From assembly GCA_965140365.1 (NCBI GenBank), contig OZ223196.1: a DNA stretch of 64,000 nt. One strand, written 5' to 3'. Both the position numbers and the translations under genes were made by a program. This DNA is from Hydrogenovibrio sp965140365. GTDB lineage: Bacteria > Pseudomonadota > Gammaproteobacteria > Thiomicrospirales > Thiomicrospiraceae. The notes beneath the pieces were generated by a model. The model was not told the origin of the DNA. It did not search any database and worked only from the letters and a program-made list of their open reading frames with translations. Shown piece after piece: positions 1 to 8,178 of this stretch. Each line of letters opens with the position of its first letter. Within the stretch, counting starts at the first letter, position 1.

Positions 1-159
1 ACGTTTGCGATTTAAGTCGCGAACCGCAATGTGGATGATTTGAACCGAAACCTCTCCACCCAATCGGCGTTTAATTTCAGACAGGGTGTTTTGCAAAATA
101 GTGGCTGTGCCACCGCCAACGGTACCAAACCCCAACAAACCTAACTTAACTTGCTTCAC
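1..159 (-). CDS. hom: homoserine dehydrogenase, N-terminal part (runs off left edge)
   Basis: Only the first 53 codons are present. From a GTG at 159 the protein begins MKQVKLGLLGFGTVGGG, the NAD(P)-binding GxGxxG start of homoserine dehydrogenase, which reduces aspartate semialdehyde to homoserine for threonine and methionine synthesis. The GTG is chosen because a GGAG sits just upstream and an in-frame TAA precedes it. It starts 13 bp after the aminotransferase gene stop, so the two are probably co-transcribed. This looks like the monofunctional enzyme, since no aspartokinase domain precedes it. Confidence 0.85.
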   Translation of the reverse strand, partial: MKQVKLGLLGFGTVGGGTATILQNTLSEIKRRLGGEVSVQIIHIAVRDLNRKR

Positions 160-172
160 GCTTACTCCACAC

Positions 173-1369
173 TTATTTTACGTTGATCAATCCGTCTTTT
201 CGGAACATATCCCGAATGCCACGAATCGCCTGACGGGTACGATGTTCATTCTCAATCAAACCGAAACGCACATGATCGTCGCCATAGTCACCAAAACCGA
301 TGCCTGGTGACACGGCAACCTTGGCGTCGGTCAACAATTTTTTGGAAAACTCCAGAGAGCCTATTTCACGATAGGCTTCCGGAATGGGCGCCCAAACAAA
401 CATGGTCGCTTTTGGCGGCTCGACTTCCCAGCCAATACTATTGAGTCCTTGGCACAAGACATCACGGCGGGAAAGATACATGTCGCTGATTTCTTGAACA
501 CAGTCCTGCGGGCCTTCCAAAGCCGCAATAGCCGCCACTTGAATCGGCGTAAAGGTACCATAATCCAGATAGGATTTCATGCGTTTAAGCGCATTCACCA
601 ATTCTGGATTACCGACCATGAAGCCAACACGCCAACCGGGCATGTTATAACTTTTCGACAGAGTGTAAAACTCAACGGCAATGTCTTTGGCGCCTTCCAC
701 CTGAAGGATGGAGGGCGCGCGATACCCGTCAAACACAATGTCGGCATAGGCCAAATCATGAATTACCCAGATATCGTGTTCCTTGGCGATAGCGACAACT
801 TTTTCAAAGAATTCCAAATCCACCGTTTGCGTGGTTGGGTTCCCCGGGAAGTTCAACACCAACATTTTCGGCGTTGGCCAGGATTCTTTAATAGCTTTTT
901 CCAATTCTTCAAAGAAGTCGACATCCGGTGTCATGCGCACATGGCGAATATCGGCCCCCGCAATCACGAAACCGTAAGGGTGAATTGGATAAGCAGGGTT
1001 CGGGACAAGAACGGTGTCCCCTTTATCAACCGTGGCCAAGGCCAAGTGCGCCAGACCTTCTTTGGAACCGATGGTGACGACCGCTTCGGTGTCCATATCC
1101 AAATCAACGTCAAATTTCGTTTTGTACCAGTTGCAGATGGCTTTACGCAAACGCGGAATGCCTTGCGAAACAGAATAACGGTGTGTGCCTTCACGCTGCA
1201 CCACTTCGATGAGTTTGTCGACGATGTGTTTCGGGGTGTCCTGATCCGGATTCCCCATCCCGAAGTCGATGATGTCTTCACCACGACGTCGGGCTTCGGC
1301 TTTTAGCTCTCCGACGATATTGAATACATAAGGAGGAAGTCGTTTGATTCTTTGAAAGTCGCCAGTCAC
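173..1369 (-). CDS. alaC: alanine-forming aminotransferase, AlaC/YfdZ family
   Basis: This is a PLP-dependent class I/II aminotransferase of 398 residues, very close to E. coli AlaC (YfdZ) along its whole length as I recall it. That enzyme makes alanine from pyruvate with glutamate. Visible motifs are the N-terminal RLPPYVFNIVGELKAEARRR, the GSKEGLAHL stretch, NPAYPIHPYG, and LSKSYNMPGWRVGF, whose lysine forms the Schiff base. The start is a GTG; no upstream ATG fits the family length. It lies directly before hom, an arrangement common in gammaproteobacteria, suggesting one amino-acid operon. Confidence 0.9.
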   Translation of the reverse strand: MTGDFQRIKRLPPYVFNIVGELKAEARRRGEDIIDFGMGNPDQDTPKHIVDKLIEVVQREGTHRYSVSQGIPRLRKAICNWYKTKFDVDLDMDTEAVVTIGSKEGLAHLALATVDKGDTVLVPNPAYPIHPYGFVIAGADIRHVRMTPDVDFFEELEKAIKESWPTPKMLVLNFPGNPTTQTVDLEFFEKVVAIAKEHDIWVIHDLAYADIVFDGYRAPSILQVEGAKDIAVEFYTLSKSYNMPGWRVGFMVGNPELVNALKRMKSYLDYGTFTPIQVAAIAALEGPQDCVQEISDMYLSRRDVLCQGLNSIGWEVEPPKATMFVWAPIPEAYREIGSLEFSKKLLTDAKVAVSPGIGFGDYGDDHVRFGLIENEHRTRQAIRGIRDMFRKDGLINVK

Positions 1370-1685
1370 GGAGTGTTTAACCTTTAAATTGGTTCTGCCA
1401 AACGGGGCCTTGCCTTCGGTTTTTTCAGAAACGAGATTCTCCTTGTCTAGAACAACGACAATCGTTGCTTGTATCCGTGTTTTCAGGATGTATCAGACAA
1501 AACAGACGGTTTTGAAACCTCGAAACATCAAAGCGCGCACTCACAATTTCACTGTGCGGGCTTTGCGGCTCCTATAAGCAGAAAGTGTAATGAGATTTAG
1601 TCTGTTTATGATACAGAAACATTTTTTTTCGTCAATTGAAATGTCGGTATAATTCGTGGTAAAAAGCGACTGAAGGAGCCAAACT
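1370..1685. other. divergent intergenic region, 316 bp
   Basis: The space between alaC (minus) and the Mth938-like gene (plus) is AT-rich and codes for nothing convincing. It holds a candidate -10 box near its right end. I see no repeat, terminator or RNA gene in it. Confidence 0.6.
1648..1653 (+). promoter_or_regulatory. candidate sigma70 -10 box for the Mth938-like gene
   Basis: A perfect TATAAT lies 32 bp before the start codon, in the divergent intergenic region. The expected -35 position holds only a T-rich stretch, so the promoter is supported mainly by the -10 match and location. Confidence 0.4.
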
Positions 1686-2069
1686 ATGAAATTTACCGAA
1701 CATCGAGATTCCAACATTCTTTCAGTCAAGAAATATCAGCCAGGCCTGGTCAAAATCAATGATATCGAAGTGCATGGCAGTTGCTTTTTAAATCAGCACG
1801 AATTGGTTACGGATTGGGCGTGTCATCGCTTGAGTGAATTGAATGAAAGCCATCTTCAAGATGTGTTTTCATTGCAACCGGAAGTCATTATTTTGGGAAC
1901 CGGCGAAACTCAAGCCTTTCCGGCTCCCAAGCTGTTTGCGTTCTGCACTCAAAACGGTATCGGCCTGGAAGTCATGGATAATGCGGCCGCCTGTCGAACG
2001 TACAATGTGTTAACCACCGAAGACCGGGAAGTGGCCTTGGCATTGATTATGGAAGCCTCTTCGGTCTAA
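1686..2069 (+). CDS. Mth938-like domain protein (DUF498 family)
   Basis: A 127-residue soluble protein of the Mth938/DUF498 family, related to mitochondrial complex I assembly factor NDUFAF3. Family features are the central PEVIILGTGETQAFPAP stretch and the GIGLEVMDNAAACRTYNVL segment near the C-terminus. The biochemical role is not established. The ATG has a well-spaced AAGGAG. It is transcribed alone, divergently from alaC and convergent with nlpD. One copy of the CCAGGCCTGG palindrome is read in frame as Pro-Gly-Leu near residue 20. Confidence 0.8.
   Translation: MKFTEHRDSNILSVKKYQPGLVKINDIEVHGSCFLNQHELVTDWACHRLSELNESHLQDVFSLQPEVIILGTGETQAFPAPKLFAFCTQNGIGLEVMDNAAACRTYNVLTTEDREVALALIMEASSV
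1740..1749. repeat. iterated palindrome CCAGGCCTGG, copy 1
   Basis: Lies inside the Mth938-like gene, read as CCA-GGC-CTG (Pro-Gly-Leu). Confidence 0.85.
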
Positions 2070-2132
2070 GCTTGATCTAAGCGCACTTTTGAATGCTTAA
2101 ATAAATGGGCTGATAACGGCGGTTGCAGGGCT

Positions 2133-2834
2133 TCAAAACAATTTTTTAATGTCGATTTTACGACCACGGTAGCGGGCTTCAACATACAGTTCAGGCTTTT
2201 TCACCGTGCCGGTTTGCCCGATGGTTGCAATCAGCTGCCCCTGCTTCACGCGCTGCCCTTCCTTAACCTGCAATGAATCATTGTGTGCATACACCGTTAA
2301 GTGTTCGGTGTCGTGCTTAATCACCACCATATTGCCATACTGACGAATACCATTACCGGCATACACCACCTTACCGGCCGCTACCGCATAAACGCCGTCA
2401 CCAATGCTGCCGTAAATGCGCAAACTGTTAAAGCCAGACGCATCTTTCACATATTCGTATTTCAGTTTCTTTTTAACCGGCCAGCTAAAGTTGGCTTTTT
2501 TATAAGCACTGGAAGACGCTTGCGTTTTTGACGTGCGTCGCGACGTCGTACGGTGGCTTGCGGAACTGCTTGGAATCGACAGCTCTTGCTTAACATACAA
2601 CGTATAGGGAGGCGCCAAATGGTTTTTATCCGCCAAGGCCATCATATCCACATTACAACGCGCTGCGATTTCACTGAGAGTGTCACCGCTGCGCACCACA
2701 TAAACCGAGTCACAGCCGGACAGATCATCAAAATAAGCACGGCTTCCACCCTCTCCGCGATACCTCGCCGGCGCACAGGCTGTAATCAATAACACCACTT
2801 CCATCAGCAGTAACCCGACAAGTGTTTGTTTCAT
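2133..2834 (-). CDS. nlpD: NlpD-like lipoprotein, LysM plus degenerate M23 (LytM) domain
   Basis: A 233-residue lipoprotein: the signal peptide ends in the lipobox LITAC, a LysM domain follows (about 44-88, with YVVRSGDTLSEIA), then a linker rich in Ser and Thr, then an M23 domain (about 120-233). In active LytM enzymes zinc is held by HxxxD and HxH. Here the second motif reads ELYVEARYRG and the first histidine is also missing, so the domain is probably inactive, as in E. coli NlpD, which activates the septal amidase AmiC. It is much shorter than E. coli NlpD (379). It closes the surE-pcm-yqaA-nlpD cluster; rpoS, the usual next gene, is absent. Confidence 0.85.
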   Translation of the reverse strand: MKQTLVGLLLMEVVLLITACAPARYRGEGGSRAYFDDLSGCDSVYVVRSGDTLSEIAARCNVDMMALADKNHLAPPYTLYVKQELSIPSSSASHRTTSRRTSKTQASSSAYKKANFSWPVKKKLKYEYVKDASGFNSLRIYGSIGDGVYAVAAGKVVYAGNGIRQYGNMVVIKHDTEHLTVYAHNDSLQVKEGQRVKQGQLIATIGQTGTVKKPELYVEARYRGRKIDIKKLF

Positions 2835-2885
2835 GACGTGACAAAACCTCTGTATGAGAGCCTTACATGTTCTTGCAAGGCTCTC

Positions 2886-3458
2886 TTATAACTGTTTGAT
2901 TAAAAGATAAGCGACCACCAACAGGATTAAACCATAACCAATCCAATCGATGTATTGACGAATCTTGGATTCATACCGCTCCCCCCCTATTTTCATCAAG
3001 GCCGCCACCAAAAAGAAACGTGCGCCGCGGCCAACAAAAGAAGCCAGTATAAACGGCAATAATGCCATGTTAGTGGCTCCGGCGGAAATGGTAAAGAGCT
3101 TGTAGGGAATCGGGCTGAATCCGGCCAAGAAAACAATCCACACCCCGTACTCATCAAAAAAACCTTCGATGGTTCGATACTTGTCAACGTAATTCACTGA
3201 CTCCAGCAACGGCCAGGTAGCTTCCAGCATCCAGTAACCGATGGCGTAACCCAACAACCCGCCAATCAAAGAGGTAATGGTGGTGATCCAGGCAAAAAAA
3301 TACGCCCGATTTGGTTGAGACAGACTCATCGGCATCAACATCACATCGGGCGGAATCGGGAAAAAAGAGGCTTCGGCAAAACTCATCCCGCCAAGATACC
3401 ACGGGGCTTTTGGGTGCTTCGACCACAGAAGGGTCTTATCGTACAATCGACGGAACAA
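2886..3458 (-). CDS. YqaA/DedA-type inner-membrane protein
   Basis: A 190-residue membrane protein of the SNARE-associated (VTT/DedA) superfamily, YqaA branch. The sequence GGMSFAEASFFPIPPDVMLM is the conserved re-entrant N-terminal motif, and LAGFSPIPYKLFTISAGA is the second one. Hydrophobic helices lie at about 50-75, 100-135, 140-155 and 170-188. The first usable codon is a TTG preceded by AAGGATGACCA, a good ribosome site, so I accept it. Family members are linked to lipid scrambling and envelope homeostasis; the substrate here is unknown. It lies between pcm and nlpD, as in related bacteria. Confidence 0.8.
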   Translation of the reverse strand: MFRRLYDKTLLWSKHPKAPWYLGGMSFAEASFFPIPPDVMLMPMSLSQPNRAYFFAWITTITSLIGGLLGYAIGYWMLEATWPLLESVNYVDKYRTIEGFFDEYGVWIVFLAGFSPIPYKLFTISAGATNMALLPFILASFVGRGARFFLVAALMKIGGERYESKIRQYIDWIGYGLILLVVAYLLIKQL

Positions 3459-3507
3459 TGGTCATCCTTTTCGTAATACTTATCACATGCGTTGTTAGGG
3501 GTGTCAT

Positions 3508-4209
3508 TTACGTTTCGATACCGGTCAACATTGGAACGAACATGACCGGTCCTAGATAATCTTCTATATAACCGGTTTCGGTTTTGATAAAGCCGAACAA
3601 GCCTTGTTCGGTTCCGCCAATCGGCATGACCAAACGACCACCGACTCTCAGCTGATCGAGTAACTCCTGCGGCACCGATTCCGGTGACGCCGCACACACA
3701 ATACCATCAAACGGTGCCTCGGCCGGAATTCCCCAAAAACCGTCCGCCACACTGGCGTGAACATTATCCAGCTTCAAACGTTTCAATACTTGTTGAGCAC
3801 GATGCAACAGCGGTTCAATTCGCTCGACACTGTATACTTCACCCACCAGCAAGGCTAATATCGCCGCTTGGTAACCGGAGCCGGTTCCAACATCCAATAC
3901 CTTATTCAAAGGACCACCGGCCAATAGCCAGGATGTCATTTTCGCCACCACCCAAGGCTGAGAAATCGTCTGGCCGTGACCGATTGGTAAGGCCGTATCT
4001 TCATAAGCGCGCGAGGCCATGGCTTCATCGATAAACAAATGTCTGGGCGTGACCCGAATGGCATTTAAAACCGCCTCATCCGTAATCCCCAAAGCCATCA
4101 AACGTTCCACCAAACGGTTACGGGTGCGTTGCGACGTCATCCCCACTCCCTGCGCCTCGAAATAGGCCTCATTAGGATATTCAATCGGTTGATTCAACAG
4201 CGTTTTCAT
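3508..4209 (-). CDS. pcm: protein-L-isoaspartate O-methyltransferase
   Basis: This enzyme methylates isoaspartyl residues in aged proteins to start their repair, using S-adenosylmethionine in the cytoplasm. The SAM-binding motif VLDVGTGSGYQAAIL lies near residue 105, preceded by the family signature LPIGHGQTISQPWVVA. At 233 residues it is slightly longer than E. coli Pcm (208), with a short N-terminal extension. Its ATG overlaps the surE stop by four bases (ATGA), indicating translational coupling. The pair surE-pcm is conserved across gammaproteobacteria. Confidence 0.95.
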   Translation of the reverse strand: MKTLLNQPIEYPNEAYFEAQGVGMTSQRTRNRLVERLMALGITDEAVLNAIRVTPRHLFIDEAMASRAYEDTALPIGHGQTISQPWVVAKMTSWLLAGGPLNKVLDVGTGSGYQAAILALLVGEVYSVERIEPLLHRAQQVLKRLKLDNVHASVADGFWGIPAEAPFDGIVCAASPESVPQELLDQLRVGGRLVMPIGGTEQGLFGFIKTETGYIEDYLGPVMFVPMLTGIET

Positions 4210-4958
4210 TCGTTTTCGTCAAACCAGCCTTTCAGCAAAGCCTGCATTTCATAATGGGTTAAATCAATTTTCAAAGGGGTAACAGAAGCATAGCCGTTTT
4301 CAACCGCATGAAAATCCGTTCCTTCCGATGCGTCCTCGGCATCACCGGCCGGCCCCACCCAGTAAATGGGTTTGCCACGCGGGTCTTTAGTACGCACAAC
4401 CTGCTCCGAACAATGGCGTTTCCCCTGTCGGGTAATTTGAATGCCTTTCAAGGCTTCAACCGGGATGTCCGGCACATTGATATTGAGAATGGTGGATTTA
4501 TCAAGCGGTAATTTTTGAAAGTCTTTAAACAGGCGAGTAACGACTTCTGCGGCGGTTTCGAAATGGCGGTCACCGCATAACGACACCGCAATCGACGGTT
4601 TGCCAAGAAAGCGCCCTTCCGTTGCAGCCGCAACCGTGCCGGAATAAAGGACATCATCCCCCATATTTGCCCCGGCATTAATGCCGGAAATCACCATTTC
4701 CGGCTGAAAATCCAAGGCACCGTTGATGCCCAGATGCACACAATCGGTTGGCGTGCCGTTCACGCTGTAAATCGCATCTTCATGCTGATTAATTCGAAGT
4801 GGTTCCATCAAGGTGAGAGAGTTACTGGCCGCACTGCGGTTGCGATCCGGTGCGATAAGGCGAATATCAGAGTGGACATTCAGTCGATGCATGCACTGCC
4901 ATAAAGCCCGAATGCCCGGAGCATCATAGCCATCATCATTGGATAACAAGATTTTCAT
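4206..4958 (-). CDS. surE: 5'/3'-nucleotidase SurE
   Basis: SurE is a metal-dependent phosphatase acting on nucleoside 5'- and 3'-monophosphates and short polyphosphate, associated with survival in stationary phase. The start MKILLSNDDGYDAPGI carries the metal-binding Asp pair, and NGTPTDCVHLG, GINAGANMGDDVLYSGTV and AVSL are the other conserved stretches. The length of 250 residues is normal. It is the first gene of the surE-pcm-yqaA-nlpD group and is divergent from the smr gene, with 57 bp between them. Confidence 0.95.
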   Translation of the reverse strand: MKILLSNDDGYDAPGIRALWQCMHRLNVHSDIRLIAPDRNRSAASNSLTLMEPLRINQHEDAIYSVNGTPTDCVHLGINGALDFQPEMVISGINAGANMGDDVLYSGTVAAATEGRFLGKPSIAVSLCGDRHFETAAEVVTRLFKDFQKLPLDKSTILNINVPDIPVEALKGIQITRQGKRHCSEQVVRTKDPRGKPIYWVGPAGDAEDASEGTDFHAVENGYASVTPLKIDLTHYEMQALLKGWFDENE

Positions 4959-5007
4959 AACCTGCCTTGACTAAGGTAAAATAACAACTGTCCAGTTAGA
5001 CCGTGTC

Positions 5008-5036
5008 ATTATAGTATGTCTCACATTTCAGATGAA
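5008..5036 (-). promoter_or_regulatory. candidate sigma70 promoter for surE
   Basis: On the minus strand a perfect TATAAT occupies 5008-5013, 17 bp from TTCATC (5031-5036), a weak -35. The implied leader is about 40 nt. The -35 would lie inside the first codons of the divergent smr gene. Confidence 0.35.
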
Positions 5037-5561
5037 GATAAATCCCTGTTTGCGGAAGCCGTTCAAGGCACGCAAAAACTGAATCCGCGTAAAACCGTCG
5101 CAACGGGTACGCCGAAATCGCAGCCGCCCCTGCGCCACAAACGCCATTCGAATTCTCGTGAACCCGGTGAGCTGTTTCAGGAAAACGACCAGGCCTGGCC
5201 GTCCCGCGTATCCGCATTTGAATACATTGAATATCAACACCCAAATTGCTCAGCACAGGATTTCAAGCGCCTGCGAAAAGGTGATTTCAAGACACCCTTT
5301 TGCCTGGACTTACACGGATACACCGAATTGGAATCCGAAAAAGCTTTAGAGCATTTTGTTCACGATGCCTTACAAAACCAAGCCCGCTATCTCATTATCG
5401 TGCACGGCAAAGGCTACCATTCGGATTCCGATTACCCAATCCTCAAAAACCTGGTGAACTATCGTTTACCGCAAATTCCCGATGTACTTGGGTTTTGCAG
5501 CGCACAGCCTAAGGATGGCGGCACCGGAGCCGTTTACGTGTTTCTGAAAAATCAACGCTAA
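5016..5561 (+). CDS. smrA: Smr-domain protein, SmrA-like (putative endonuclease)
   Basis: A 181-residue protein with a C-terminal Smr domain (about 95-178), a fold related to the MutS2 C-terminus and able to nick nucleic acids. The signature elements FCLDLHGYTELESEKAL, IVHGKGYHS and GGTGAVYVFLK are all present. The N-terminus DEDKSLFAEAVQGTQKL matches the start of E. coli SmrA, which supports the first ATG even though no Shine-Dalgarno sequence is visible. It stands alone, convergent with ftsB (3 bp between the stops). Confidence 0.85.
   Translation: MSHISDEDKSLFAEAVQGTQKLNPRKTVATGTPKSQPPLRHKRHSNSREPGELFQENDQAWPSRVSAFEYIEYQHPNCSAQDFKRLRKGDFKTPFCLDLHGYTELESEKALEHFVHDALQNQARYLIIVHGKGYHSDSDYPILKNLVNYRLPQIPDVLGFCSAQPKDGGTGAVYVFLKNQR
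5189..5198. repeat. iterated palindrome, copy 2
   Basis: Inside the smr gene, read as CAG-GCC-TGG (Gln-Ala-Trp). Confidence 0.85.
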
Positions 5562-5564
5562 GCG

Positions 5565-5921
5565 TTACGGAGCCGGTTTCGAAGACGCGTCAGGCGTCTC
5601 ACCGTTTTCGATACCGGTTTGTTTTTCAAGCGTTTTTGGGGATGATTTCGGCAATTCGATAATCTTAATGAAGGCTTCATCCTCACCAATCATGCCCAAT
5701 TTTTGACGGGCAATGGTTTCAATCGCTTGTGTACTGGATTGCAAATCTTTCACCTCTTTACGAAGCAAAGCATTGTCTTGTTCCAACACATCGATTTTGG
5801 CGTGCAGTTCATCGAGATTTTTTTGAAGGGAGATCAGTTCGCCCACGCCACCGTCCGATGACAGTAGACGAACCTGTAGAATCAAAATAACAATTGCGAG
5901 CGCAATGTAGATGATTTTCAA
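5565..5921 (-). CDS. ftsB: cell division protein FtsB
   Basis: A short bitopic division protein: one N-terminal membrane helix (residues 3-20) followed by a periplasmic coiled coil (about 30-75). It links FtsQ and FtsL in the septal complex that activates peptidoglycan synthesis. The 118 residues include a Pro/Ser-rich tail a little longer than in E. coli (103). The only credible start is TTG at 5921, in frame after the eno stop; the ribosome site is weak, so coupling to eno, 12 bp upstream, is likely. The eno-ftsB pairing is typical of gammaproteobacteria and supports the name. Confidence 0.85.
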   Translation of the reverse strand: MKIIYIALAIVILILQVRLLSSDGGVGELISLQKNLDELHAKIDVLEQDNALLRKEVKDLQSSTQAIETIARQKLGMIGEDEAFIKIIELPKSSPKTLEKQTGIENGETPDASSKPAP

Positions 5922-5933
5922 GATTGACCCGAA

Positions 5934-7214
5934 TTATTTCAGGTTATAAAAGGTGTCTTTTCCAGGGTAAACCGCCTTGTCGCCCAGTTCTTCTTCAATA
6001 CGAATCAGCTGGTTGTATTTCGCGATACGGTCTGTTCTGGACATGGAACCGGTTTTGATTTGTCCGGCGCCAGTCGCCACAGCGATATCGGCAATGACGG
6101 TATCTTCGGTTTCACCGGAACGGTGAGACACCACCGCCGTGTAACCGGCGTCTTTGGCCATTTGAATCGCTTGGAAAGTTTCGGTCAAAGTACCGATCTG
6201 ATTGATCTTAATCAAAATCGAATTGGCAATGCCCTTTTCGATCCCTTCTTTTAAAATTTTCGGGTTGGTCACGAACAAGTCATCCCCGACAATCTGCAGG
6301 CGCTTGCCGTCTTTTTCCGTCTGATATTTGAACCCGTCCCAGTCGGACTCGTCCAAACCGTCTTCAATCGAAATAATCGGGTATTTGCTGACCCAACCGG
6401 ACAACAAGTCAACCATTTCATTGGAAGACAGCGTTTTGTTTTCCGAAGCCAGGTAATATTGGCCGTCTTTATACAGTTCGGAAGACGCCGCATCCATTGC
6501 AATCATAATGTCGTCACCGGCTTTGTAGCCAGCTTTTTCGATGGCTTCCAGAATCACCTGAATCGCCTCTTCATTCGATTTCAGGTCCGGTGCAAAACCG
6601 CCTTCATCACCGACGGCCGTGTTGTAGCCTTTATCGTGCAATACTTTTTTCAACGCATGGAAGATTTCAGCACCATAGCGAATGGCTTCCGACATGGACG
6701 GTGCGCCGACCGGCATAATCATGAATTCCTGGAAATCGACCGAGTTGTCTGCATGCTCCCCACCGTTGATGATATTCATCATTGGAACCGGCATTTTATA
6801 ATCATCCGTTTTCAGGTAAGCATACAATGGCAAGCCCTTGGATTTTGCCGCCGCTTGCGCCACCGCAATCGACACCGCCAGAATGGCATTGGCGCCTAAG
6901 CGGGCTTTATTGTCGGTTCCGTCCAACTCGATCATGGCATTGTCAATCGCGACTTGGTCGGTGGCATCTTTACCGAGCAAGCAGGCTTTGATTTCGGTAT
7001 TGATATTATTCACCGCGTTCAAAACACCTTTACCGCCAAATTTCGACGCATCGCCGTCGCGCAATTCAATGGCTTCGCGGGAGCCGGTCGAAGCGCCTGA
7101 CGGAGAAATACCACGGCCTTTTGAGCCGTCTTCCAAGATGACATCGGCTTCAACCGTAGGGTTACCACGTGAGTCGATGACTTGACGAGCTTTGATATCT
7201 TTAATCAATGACAT
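5934..7214 (-). CDS. eno: enolase
   Basis: Enolase interconverts 2-phosphoglycerate and phosphoenolpyruvate in glycolysis and gluconeogenesis, and in many proteobacteria also sits in the RNA degradosome. Conserved features include the N-terminal DSRGNPTVEADV, the metal ligands in AMDAASSELY and IEDGLDESDWDG and GDDLFVTN, the catalytic lysine in ILIKINQIGT, and VSHRSGETEDT. I prefer the second ATG (MSLIKDIKARQ), since AGGA is 8 bp from it; the first, at 7220, would add Met-His. It is preceded by kdsA and followed by ftsB. Confidence 0.97.
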   Translation of the reverse strand: MSLIKDIKARQVIDSRGNPTVEADVILEDGSKGRGISPSGASTGSREAIELRDGDASKFGGKGVLNAVNNINTEIKACLLGKDATDQVAIDNAMIELDGTDNKARLGANAILAVSIAVAQAAAKSKGLPLYAYLKTDDYKMPVPMMNIINGGEHADNSVDFQEFMIMPVGAPSMSEAIRYGAEIFHALKKVLHDKGYNTAVGDEGGFAPDLKSNEEAIQVILEAIEKAGYKAGDDIMIAMDAASSELYKDGQYYLASENKTLSSNEMVDLLSGWVSKYPIISIEDGLDESDWDGFKYQTEKDGKRLQIVGDDLFVTNPKILKEGIEKGIANSILIKINQIGTLTETFQAIQMAKDAGYTAVVSHRSGETEDTVIADIAVATGAGQIKTGSMSRTDRIAKYNQLIRIEEELGDKAVYPGKDTFYNLK

Positions 7215-7328
7215 ATGCATTTTCCTATTTTCTTTTTTTACTCAGATTCTTTTCGTTCATCTTACCCATTCTAGAAACAGAATATGGCAGACGGATGACA
7301 AATTCGTATTTTTAGCCGAAAACCCAAT

Positions 7329-8162
7329 CTATGACAGGGTTTCGATAAACCCTTTTTCCTTAACCACATCATCAAGGGCTTTCAAGGTTTCCAATAACGG
7401 CTTGAGGTTGCCTAACGGCCACATGTTCGGGCCGTCCGACAAGGCACTCGCAGGATCCGGATGGGTTTCCATAAAGACACCGGACACCCCGGCTGCGACG
7501 GCGGCACGAGCCAGAACCGGTACCATTTCACGTTGTCCACCGGACGTGGTGCCTTGTCCACCCGGTTGTTGCACGGAATGTGTTGCATCGAACACCACTG
7601 GGCAGCCAGTTTGGCGCATGGAGGCCAAACCACGCATATCGGAAATCAAGGTGTTGTAACCAAACGACGTACCGCGATCACAGACCATGATTTGGTCGTT
7701 ACCGACTTCACGGGCTTTCAATACCACTTGAACCATATCCCACGGAGCCTGAAACTGGCCTTTCTTGATATTGACCGGCAGGCCCTGGCGACAGACGTTT
7801 TGAATAAAGTTGGTTTGACGCACCAAGAAAGCTGGGGTTTGCATCACATCCACCACCGACGCCACTTCGTCCAGAGGCGTGTCTTCATGTACATCGGTCA
7901 AAACCGGTACACCGATGTCGTCTTTTACTTTTTGTAAAATACGCAAGCCTTCTTCAATCCCCGGTCCGCGAAAACTCTTGGTGGACGAACGGTTCGCCTT
8001 ATCGTAAGACGATTTAAAAATGAATGGGATGCCTAATGAATCGGTCAGTTCTTTCAATTGCCCCGCTGTATCAATCGCTAACTGTTCCGACTCGATCACA
8101 CACGGGCCGGCGATCAAAAATAAAGGTTGGTCAATGCCAACATTAAAACCGCATAAATTCAT
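7329..8162 (-). CDS. kdsA: 3-deoxy-8-phosphooctulonate synthase (Kdo-8-P synthase)
   Basis: Condenses phosphoenolpyruvate with arabinose 5-phosphate to Kdo 8-phosphate, for the inner core of lipopolysaccharide. At 277 residues it has the expected length. The segment LIAGPCVIESEQ carries a cysteine where the E. coli enzyme has asparagine; in this family that Cys marks the metal-dependent class, so the enzyme here is probably metal-dependent (inference from one motif). KSSYDKANRSS, PVLTDVHED and FDATHSVQQPGG are further signatures. It lies 16 bp after pyrG. Confidence 0.95.
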   Translation of the reverse strand: MNLCGFNVGIDQPLFLIAGPCVIESEQLAIDTAGQLKELTDSLGIPFIFKSSYDKANRSSTKSFRGPGIEEGLRILQKVKDDIGVPVLTDVHEDTPLDEVASVVDVMQTPAFLVRQTNFIQNVCRQGLPVNIKKGQFQAPWDMVQVVLKAREVGNDQIMVCDRGTSFGYNTLISDMRGLASMRQTGCPVVFDATHSVQQPGGQGTTSGGQREMVPVLARAAVAAGVSGVFMETHPDPASALSDGPNMWPLGNLKPLLETLKALDDVVKEKGFIETLS

Positions 8163-8178
8163 TTCAATGCCTTCTTAA

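Noticed and set aside
449..1306. A 285-codon open frame on the plus strand
   Set aside because: It is antisense to the well-matched aminotransferase gene; its product resembles no family and it lacks a ribosome site.
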